DNA of 6,237 bases from an uncultured Rikenellaceae bacterium (GTDB lineage Bacteria > Bacteroidota > Bacteroidia > Bacteroidales > UBA932): the NCBI GenBank assembly GCA_937906485.1, contig CALCYB010000033.1, forward strand, positions 1 through 6,237. Direction: 5' to 3'. The notes beneath the pieces are model-generated. The model was given only the letters and a program-made list of their open reading frames with translations. It searched no databases and was not told the origin of the DNA. Made by a program: the position numbers and the translations under genes. Below are positions 1-4,955 of the stretch, in pieces (positions within the stretch are counted from its first letter, which is position 1; the number at the start of each line of letters is the position of its first letter).

Positions 1-1037
1 TTACTCATTTCACGCAAGGCTTGTGCCCAACGGGAAGTGGAGTCGGCCAGCAGCAGGACTTTCAGCCCCATGGCGCGGTAGTATTCGCAGATGGTCATCG
101 CCGTGTAAACGGAAGCTTCACGGGCAGCCACCGGCATGTTGGACGTGTTACAGATGATGGTCGTACGTTCCATCAGGGAGCGTCCGGTATGCGGGTCGAT
201 CAGTTCGGGGAATTCGGTGAAGATTTCCACCACTTCGTTGGCACGTTCCCCGCAGGCAGCCATTACGATCACATCGGCTTCCCCTTGTTTTGCGATGGCG
301 TGTTGCAACACGGTCTTACCGCAACCGAAGGGACCCGGAATAAAGCCGGTACCGCCTTCTGCAATCGGGTTCAGGGTGTCGATACAACGGACCCCGGTTT
401 CCATGATTTTATAGGGACGCGGTTTTTCCTTGTAACCGCCTACGGCTACTTTTACAGGCCATTTCTGGGTCATGGTTACCGCATGATCTTCGCCGGAAGC
501 GTCGGTCAGGACTGCGATGGTCTCATTGACGCGGTAAGATCCGGCGGCAACGATGCTCTTGACGGTAAATTCGCCTTGGAAAGCGAAGGGAACCATGATT
601 TTGTGAGGCAACCAGCCTTCTTTGACTTCACCCAGCCAGTCTGCAGCGACAACGCGGTCTCCGACTTTGGCCAGCGGTGTGAATTCCCATTGTTTTTCCA
701 GGTCCAGCGGCAAGGTGTATTCGCCTCGTTTCAAGAAGACGCCTTCCATGGTGGCGAGGTTGTTTTGCAGCCCGTCGTAGTTGCTGGAGAGAAGGCCAGG
801 GCCCAAGGTGACTTCGAGCATGTGTCCTTCGAATTCGACAGGGTTGCCGTTTTTCAGTGCTCGGGTACTTTCGTAAACCTGAACATAGGCACTTTTTCCG
901 GTTACTTTAATGACTTCTGCCATCAGTCTGTCTTCGCCGACTTTGATGTAGCAGATCTCATTCTGGGAAACCGGTCCGTTGATCTCAACGGTGACCAAGT
1001 TCGCGATGATACCCGTAACTATTCCTGTGGTTTTCAT
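1..1037 (-). CDS. atpA: V/A-type ATPase catalytic subunit A (3' end cut by window edge)
   Basis: Catalytic nucleotide-binding subunit of the V1/A1 head, which makes or hydrolyses ATP at the cytoplasmic face of the membrane. I translated the frame by hand: 345 residues are visible and it stays open at coordinate 1. The family is usually about 580-600 residues, so roughly 240 are missing. Residues 1-70 form the N-terminal beta-barrel (GPVSQNEICYIKVG at 21-34). Residues about 110-200 form the non-homologous insertion that separates A subunits from B subunits and F-type beta. The Walker A loop GPFGCGKT is at 235-242, the catalytic GER at 263-265, and the Walker B strand plus ADSTSRW at 326-337. 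The ATG at 1037 was chosen because the protein then begins directly with the barrel. It lies 19 nt after the DUF2764 stop, with no convincing Shine-Dalgarno. The P-loop cysteine (residue 239) is notable. The family call is very secure; the coupling ion cannot be read from this subunit. Confidence 0.96.
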   Translation of the reverse strand, partial: MKTTGIVTGIIANLVTVEINGPVSQNEICYIKVGEDRLMAEVIKVTGKSAYVQVYESTRALKNGNPVEFEGHMLEVTLGPGLLSSNYDGLQNNLATMEGVFLKRGEYTLPLDLEKQWEFTPLAKVGDRVVAADWLGEVKEGWLPHKIMVPFAFQGEFTVKSIVAAGSYRVNETIAVLTDASGEDHAVTMTQKWPVKVAVGGYKEKPRPYKIMETGVRCIDTLNPIAEGGTGFIPGPFGCGKTVLQHAIAKQGEADVIVMAACGERANEVVEIFTEFPELIDPHTGRSLMERTTIICNTSNMPVAAREASVYTAMTICEYYRAMGLKVLLLADSTSRWAQALREMS

Positions 1038-1056
1038 CCTAAAATTGATTATTGAT

Positions 1057-1650
1057 TTAAAATTCGATTCCTTTAAATGTACCTCGTACTTCCTGTACAA
1101 GTGTTTCAAAGAGTTTCGCTCCCGTTGCCTTGTCCAGTTTGTTCCAACGGTCCGCAATCTTGCATTTGGTCAGGAACGCAAGGATGGTATTGATGGTAAA
1201 GTATTCGTAGAGCGTCAGGTCTGAAATTTTTGCCCAGCGTAATTTGTCCAATGCGATTTCCCGTTCAATCAGGTTCGGGATCTCGAAAATCTGTTGGAGT
1301 CGGGCATATTCTTCAAATTCCTCAGGATTCCATTCGCCAAGAACCGATGTGGTCCCTTTTTTTCCGGCTTTCTTTTCCAGGTAAACGACCTTGGCATTGC
1401 GCAAGCGCAGGTCAAAGTCGTACCAGGCAGCCAGGAACGAATTTTTCTGCCGGGCTACGGAGTGGTAGAAATGATCCGTGAGATGGGCCTCATCAAAGCC
1501 GTATTCCAACCAATCCACCAACCGCAGATCACGTTCCGACAATTGCTCCTTGATCACCGCTACCAAAGACTCGTAGGTCGGGGCGGAGCCGTTCATGTCA
1601 GGGGCAATATCCGGAAGACCGGCGATGATATAGTGGTAATTGTTGTTCAT
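1057..1650 (-). CDS. DUF2764 family protein of the V/A-type ATPase operon
   Basis: A 197-residue, mostly helical, highly charged soluble protein with no signal peptide or membrane segment. I recognise it as DUF2764 from its start (YHYIIAGLPDI at 5-15), the block SFLAAWYDFDLRLRN at 71-85, and the C-terminal half (EREIALDKLRWAKISDLT at 129-146, YEYFTINTILAFL at 148-160, IADRWNKLD at 165-173). The family is known from the slot between atpE and atpA in Bacteroidota and Chlamydia V-ATPase operons, exactly the position here: 5 nt after the atpE stop and 19 nt before atpA. Its biochemical role is not established to my knowledge. Because these operons lack a recognisable subunit C, a structural role at the rotor or stalk is a reasonable inference only. 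From memory, Bacteroides members are nearer 280 residues, so this copy may lack a central segment around residues 60-70. The frame is intact, so it does not look broken. Confidence 0.85.
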   Translation of the reverse strand: MNNNYHYIIAGLPDIAPDMNGSAPTYESLVAVIKEQLSERDLRLVDWLEYGFDEAHLTDHFYHSVARQKNSFLAAWYDFDLRLRNAKVVYLEKKAGKKGTTSVLGEWNPEEFEEYARLQQIFEIPNLIEREIALDKLRWAKISDLTLYEYFTINTILAFLTKCKIADRWNKLDKATGAKLFETLVQEVRGTFKGIEF

Positions 1651-1655
1651 CTTTT

Positions 1656-2264
1656 CTAGCCAAATAAAAGTTTACGGGTGGCCGGTCTGAGATAGTCTGC
1701 AAAGAGTTGCTCGAAATCATCACCGGTAAAGCTGAGCAGGTAGCCTCCGTTCTTGGGTCCGATCTTGAAACCGTTTCCGATCTGTTTGGAGAAACGGACT
1801 TCGAGTCCGCCGTTGAGTACGGCTGCGGTTTGGTTTTGGGCGAATGCTTCGAGATCTTTCTGCAGCGCAGCCGGGAGAATCAGGGTCAGATCCATGGCTT
1901 GGCTGTCAGCACGGAATGCAGCAACAATGGTTTTTACCAGATCCTGGATGAAGGCCGGAGCTTCCAGTGCTTTCTTGGCAGGATCGGCAATGGTCCGGGC
2001 GGTGATCATGGTTTCCACGCTTTGTTTGATGGAGGCAATGGTTTGAGCAGAGGCCATACGGATGTCTGTTTCTGCTTTCTTGCGAAGTTCTTCGGCATCT
2101 TTACGGGCTTGTGCGAGCAATGCTTCGGCGTCTTCCCGTGCCTTTTCAAGAATGGCAGTCGCTTCTTTGCGGGCTTTCGCTTTCAGATCTTCTGCTTCTT
2201 GTTTCCCTTTGGACAGCCCTTCGTTGTAGAGCTTGTCGGTGAGTTCTTGCAATTTATTCTGCAT
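1656..2264 (-). CDS. atpE: V/A-type ATPase subunit E (peripheral stalk)
   Basis: A 202-residue peripheral-stalk subunit that links the catalytic A/B head to the membrane sector and resists rotation. Residues 1 to about 85 are a charged, Ala-rich coiled coil. Residues 19-73 follow an 11-residue periodicity, as expected for the right-handed E/G stalk. Residues about 100-202 form the globular C-terminal domain that binds the head, ending in the family pattern GFKIGPKNGGYLLSF (165-179) and YLRP (191-194). I chose the ATG at 2264. The frame stays open upstream to 2372, but those 36 extra codons run through the terminator and promoter and are unlike the family. This is the first gene of the ATPase operon, preceded by a predicted promoter, with an A/T-rich leader and no Shine-Dalgarno. 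The DUF2764 start follows after 5 nt, suggesting tight co-translation. The subunit call is secure. Confidence 0.93.
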   Translation of the reverse strand: MQNKLQELTDKLYNEGLSKGKQEAEDLKAKARKEATAILEKAREDAEALLAQARKDAEELRKKAETDIRMASAQTIASIKQSVETMITARTIADPAKKALEAPAFIQDLVKTIVAAFRADSQAMDLTLILPAALQKDLEAFAQNQTAAVLNGGLEVRFSKQIGNGFKIGPKNGGYLLSFTGDDFEQLFADYLRPATRKLLFG

Positions 2265-2320
2265 AATGTATGGTGTTAATTTAAAAATATTGCCATTAAA
2301 TATATTCCTGCAAAAATTAC

Positions 2321-2352
2321 CAAAATTATACAAAAAAAAAGACGTGACCAAA
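2321..2352 (-). promoter_or_regulatory. Predicted Bacteroidota primary-sigma promoter for the V/A-ATPase operon
   Basis: On the minus strand, TTTG lies at 2352-2349, followed by 20 nt and then TAATTTTG at 2328-2321. This matches the known Bacteroidota vegetative promoter pattern (TTTG near -33, about 19-21 nt, TAnnTTTG near -7) at every defined base. It would start transcription near 2312-2317, giving a leader of about 50 nt before the atpE ATG at 2264. The upstream TTTG is also part of the distal arm of the mmd terminator hairpin. The A/T-richness raises the chance of a coincidental match, but position, spacing and orientation all fit. Confidence 0.65.
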
Positions 2353-2369
2353 ACAAATTTGGCCACGTC
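2332..2369 (-). terminator. Rho-independent terminator of the mmd operon
   Basis: On the minus strand, a 12-bp stem is formed by 2369-2358 (GACGTGGCCAAA) and 2352-2341 (TTTGGTCACGTC), with one G-U pair and a 5-nt loop at 2357-2353. An uninterrupted run of nine T follows at 2340-2332. The stem begins 12 nt or more past the mmdB stop: the stop codon occupies 2395-2393 and 23 nt lie between it and the stem. The T-run is present only on the minus-strand side, so it should act in one direction, ending transcription of the decarboxylase operon before the ATPase operon. Confidence 0.92.
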
Positions 2370-2392
2370 CACTAATTTATAAGGATTGGTAA

Positions 2393-3541
2393 TTATCCGA
2401 GGAAACCGAGGAGGATACCGGCAGCAACAGCACTACCGATAACGCCTGCAACGTTCGGACCCATCGCGTGCATCAGCAGGTAGTTGGTGCGGTCATATTC
2501 CAAACCTACGTTGTTGGAGATACGGGCTGCATCAGGTACTGCAGATACCCCAGCATTACCGATAAGCGGGTTGATCTTGTTGCCTTCTTTCAAGAACAGG
2601 TTGAAGAATTTCACAAAGAGCACACCTGCGGTGGTTGCAATCACGAAGGACAAGAAACCGAGGAGGAAGATCTTGATGGAGCTCCATTGCAGGAATTTGT
2701 CCGCTTGGGTAGAGCAACCTACGGTAATACCGATCAGAATGGTAATCACGTCGATCAGTGGTCCGCGGGCAGTTTCTGCCAAACGGCGGGTAACACCACT
2801 TTCCTTGATCAAGTTACCGAAGAACAACATACCCAAGAGCGGAATACCGGAGGGAACGATGAATGCGGTAAGCAGGAAACCGATGATCGGGAAAATTTTC
2901 TTTTCGGTCGGAGATACCGCGCGAGGAGGTTTCATGCGGATCAGGCGTTCTTTGTTGGTGGTCAACAGACGCATGATCGGAGGTTGGATCACGGGAACCA
3001 AGGCCATGTATGAGTAGGCAGACACGGCAATTGCCCCCATCAAGTCCGGAGCCAGACGGGATGACAGGAAGATTGCAGTCGGACCGTCAGCACCACCGAT
3101 GATACCGATAGCACCTGCTTCAGCCGGGGTAAAGCCCAAAGCCAATGCGATGGCGTATGCACCAAAAATACCGAATTGCGCAGCCGCACCGACCAGCAAC
3201 AGTTTCGGGTTGGAAATCAGGGCTGAGAAGTCGGTCATGGCACCGATACCCAAGAAGATCAGCGGCGGATACCAGCCTTGACGGACTCCTTGGTAGAGGA
3301 TGTTCAATACGGAACCTTCTTCGTAAACACCGACATTCAAGCCGGAAACCAACGGAATATTACCGATAATGATCCCGAATCCGATCGGAACCAGCAACAT
3401 CGGTTCCCAATCTTTCTTAATGGCCAGATAAATGAATATCAAGCCGATACAGATCATGAGAAGATACTGGATGTTGCAGTTGGCAAAACCGGTATATTCC
3501 CAGAACTGTATGAGGTTACTCAAAAAACCACTTTGTTCCAT
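2393..3541 (-). CDS. mmdB: Methylmalonyl-CoA decarboxylase beta subunit, Na+-translocating (OadB/MmdB/GcdB family)
   Basis: Integral membrane subunit that decarboxylates the carboxybiotin on MmdC and couples this to Na+ export. It has 382 residues, within the family's usual 370-430, with many hydrophobic helices (for example about 25-42, 47-66, 92-102, 113-137, 166-192, 217-240, 262-275, 290-318 and 355-380). The family signatures are all visible: GGADGPTAIF at 149-158 with the membrane-embedded Asp152 of the Na+ path, SAYSYMALVPVIQPPIM at 174-190, NAGVSAVPDAARISN at 329-343, and GPNVAGVIGSAVAAG at 361-375 with conserved Asn and Ser. I chose the ATG at 3541. A TTG three codons upstream would overlap mmdC but is less likely. 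The mmdC stop and this ATG are one base apart (TAG-T-ATG), so translational coupling is likely. It is the last gene before the terminator. The family is certain; the methylmalonyl-CoA assignment comes from mmdA next door, since the same subunit also serves oxaloacetate and glutaconyl-CoA decarboxylases. Confidence 0.95.
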   Translation of the reverse strand: MEQSGFLSNLIQFWEYTGFANCNIQYLLMICIGLIFIYLAIKKDWEPMLLVPIGFGIIIGNIPLVSGLNVGVYEEGSVLNILYQGVRQGWYPPLIFLGIGAMTDFSALISNPKLLLVGAAAQFGIFGAYAIALALGFTPAEAGAIGIIGGADGPTAIFLSSRLAPDLMGAIAVSAYSYMALVPVIQPPIMRLLTTNKERLIRMKPPRAVSPTEKKIFPIIGFLLTAFIVPSGIPLLGMLFFGNLIKESGVTRRLAETARGPLIDVITILIGITVGCSTQADKFLQWSSIKIFLLGFLSFVIATTAGVLFVKFFNLFLKEGNKINPLIGNAGVSAVPDAARISNNVGLEYDRTNYLLMHAMGPNVAGVIGSAVAAGILLGFLG

Positions 3542-3542
3542 A

Positions 3543-3995
3543 CTATCCAACGATTACGAGCGGAGCACCTTCCAATACGGAATCTCCTTTGTTAACTTTG
3601 ATACTGGTTACGGTTCCGTCAGCGGTTGATTCGATGATATTTTCCATCTTCATCGCTTCGAGGACGATCAATTTTTGGCCTTTCTTCACTGCATCGCCTT
3701 CTTTTACTGCGATGTCCAGGATGATACCCGGGAGCGGTGAAGTTACGGTAGCACCTGCACCGCCAGCAGCCGGAGCGGCAGCCGGTTTGCTTACAGGAGC
3801 AGCAGCCGGACTTGCTGCAGGTCTAGCCACCGGAGTTACACTCTTGATGGTCTTCTTGGCTTGTTTGGTGATCGGCTTTTCGTATTCAACGTGATAGGGA
3901 GTACCGTTTACTTCCACTTCAGCGGTACTGTCTTCTACCTCTTTGACAACAACGTTGTAGTCGTTACCATTGATTTTCAATTGATATTCTTTCAT
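3543..3995 (-). CDS. mmdC: Methylmalonyl-CoA decarboxylase biotin carrier subunit
   Basis: A small 150-residue biotin carboxyl carrier that shuttles the carboxyl group from MmdA to MmdB. Residues 1-40 are the short N-terminal domain seen in such carriers (MKEYQLKINGNDYNVVV at 1-17, VNGTPYHVEYE at 29-39). Residues about 52-83 are a flexible Ala/Pro-rich linker. Residues 83-150 are the biotinyl/lipoyl beta-barrel. The biotin site EAMKMEN is at 113-119, making Lys116 the predicted biotinylated residue; the Met-Lys-Met context favours biotin over lipoate. The ATG at 3995 gives a full domain start and lies 21 nt after the stop of the OadG-like gene; the stop is 1 nt before mmdB. The free-standing carrier, rather than one fused to the carboxyltransferase as in OadA, fits the methylmalonyl-CoA decarboxylase arrangement. 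A biotin protein ligase encoded elsewhere would be needed. Confidence 0.95.
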   Translation of the reverse strand: MKEYQLKINGNDYNVVVKEVEDSTAEVEVNGTPYHVEYEKPITKQAKKTIKSVTPVARPAASPAAAPVSKPAAAPAAGGAGATVTSPLPGIILDIAVKEGDAVKKGQKLIVLEAMKMENIIESTADGTVTSIKVNKGDSVLEGAPLVIVG

Positions 3996-4016
3996 TTTAA
4001 TGTTCTGGTTATCCGG

Positions 4017-4931
4017 TTAATTCTTTTTGACTTGGGGAGCTTGTCTGAGCGTGTAGATCTTAGAACTCCAAGGAGAGTAAGTGCGGTCGGTGTGCTGCAT
4101 GGTGATCTGGAAGCTTTCTTCATCGTGGGCTTCGTTATCTACAGCATACAGGTACAAAGCGGTGGAAATGGCCGCAATGGCTTCCCCGGTGTTTTCCGAT
4201 GCTTTGACGGTATTGATTTTGCCTTCGGTCGCAATATCCGACTTGATCTGATGGTTGCGGGTAGCGATTTTACCGATGGATTTGAAGACAAAATACAGGA
4301 GAATCAGTGCAAGGAAAACTACTGACATGGCGGTGATGGCAATCAGGACACCGTAGGGGTCTTGTTCCGCCATGATGACACTCTTGGTCTTGGCGTCTAC
4401 ACCGGCATTGTTGGTGCTCGGTGAGGAGTTCGGCATGATCTGCCAACCCTCTCCTTTGCCATCAGTCAAGCCAACACCGTCCGCAGTACGGCCAAAGGAG
4501 CGGTTGGTATCCAGATCCTTCTTGATGTAGATGCGGTCAATGATGGTTCTGCCGTCACTGCTGACGAAATAAAGGGTGTCTGATTCAGCCAACGTGAAGT
4601 TCACGTGGAAGGTTCCACGGAACGGTTGGTTGTCGGCCCAGAACAGCACGTGTTGACGCGGTTTGATGGAGGTCAATACGTCTCCTTTGGGGATGATGTA
4701 TTTCTGCAGGTTGTTGATGTCGTTGGACAAGTAGCATCCACCGATGTTTACCGTACCGTAGGAAGTGTTGAACAACTCGAACCAGGCGTTTTGTTGGCCG
4801 AAGTCATCTTGGAAATCATCCGTGTTGATGACCAAGTATTCGTTCAGGCGCATATCGCTTTGGTTCTGAGCGCTCAAACCGAGTCCCATCAAGGCAAAAC
4901 CTGCAATGAATAATGATTTGATGTGTTTCAT
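4017..4931 (-). CDS. OadG/MmdD-type membrane subunit with N-terminal lamin-tail domain
   Basis: Predicted small membrane subunit of the decarboxylase, 304 residues against the usual 80-130 for OadG or MmdD. The extra length is N-terminal. Residues 1-21 are a signal peptide (MKHIKSLFIAGFALMGLGLS then A-Q, predicted cut before Gln22). Residues about 24-150 resemble the Ig-like lamin-tail domain (LNEYLVINTDD at 29-39, AWFELFNTS at 49-57, LSNDINNLQKYIIP at 68-81, DRIYIKK at 132-138). About 40 polar Ser/Asn-rich residues follow, then one membrane helix at about 193-218 (YGVLIAITAMSVVFLALILL). The C-terminal tail ends in EAIAAISTALYLY (250-262) and SPWSSKIYTLRQ (286-297), typical of OadG-like subunits. 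The expected layout is lamin-tail domain in the periplasm and tail in the cytoplasm, where it would bind the carboxyltransferase. The ATG at 4931 is preferred over an in-frame TTG two codons earlier, because it starts a standard signal peptide. The gene lies 24 nt after mmdA. The role of the lamin-tail domain is unknown. Confidence 0.86.
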   Translation of the reverse strand: MKHIKSLFIAGFALMGLGLSAQNQSDMRLNEYLVINTDDFQDDFGQQNAWFELFNTSYGTVNIGGCYLSNDINNLQKYIIPKGDVLTSIKPRQHVLFWADNQPFRGTFHVNFTLAESDTLYFVSSDGRTIIDRIYIKKDLDTNRSFGRTADGVGLTDGKGEGWQIMPNSSPSTNNAGVDAKTKSVIMAEQDPYGVLIAITAMSVVFLALILLYFVFKSIGKIATRNHQIKSDIATEGKINTVKASENTGEAIAAISTALYLYAVDNEAHDEESFQITMQHTDRTYSPWSSKIYTLRQAPQVKKN

Positions 4932-4955
4932 TTTCAATTGGTTAAAGTGTTTTGA

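Noticed and set aside
21..1055. A 344-codon open frame on the plus strand opposite atpA
   Set aside because: It lies antisense to a clear catalytic subunit, its translation is low-complexity and rich in Phe, Gly, His and Asp, and it has no recognisable domain. It is a codon-bias shadow of atpA.
1044..1057. Tandem 7-bp repeat ATTGATT in the gap before atpA
   Set aside because: There are only two copies in an A/T-rich spacer next to a stop codon; chance is sufficient and no known site matches.
3543..3550. An 8-bp overlap of mmdB with mmdC using a TTG start at 3550
   Set aside because: An ATG three codons later at 3541 gives a normal family N-terminus and needs no rare start.
3747..3842. Repetitive Ala/Pro-coding stretch considered as a DNA repeat
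   Set aside because: It encodes the flexible linker usual in biotin carriers and shows no exact repeat unit at the DNA level.
3589..3894. An Ala-rich plus-strand frame opposite mmdC that looks membrane-like
   Set aside because: The Ala and Gly runs are the complement of the Ala/Pro linker of mmdC; there is no independent support.
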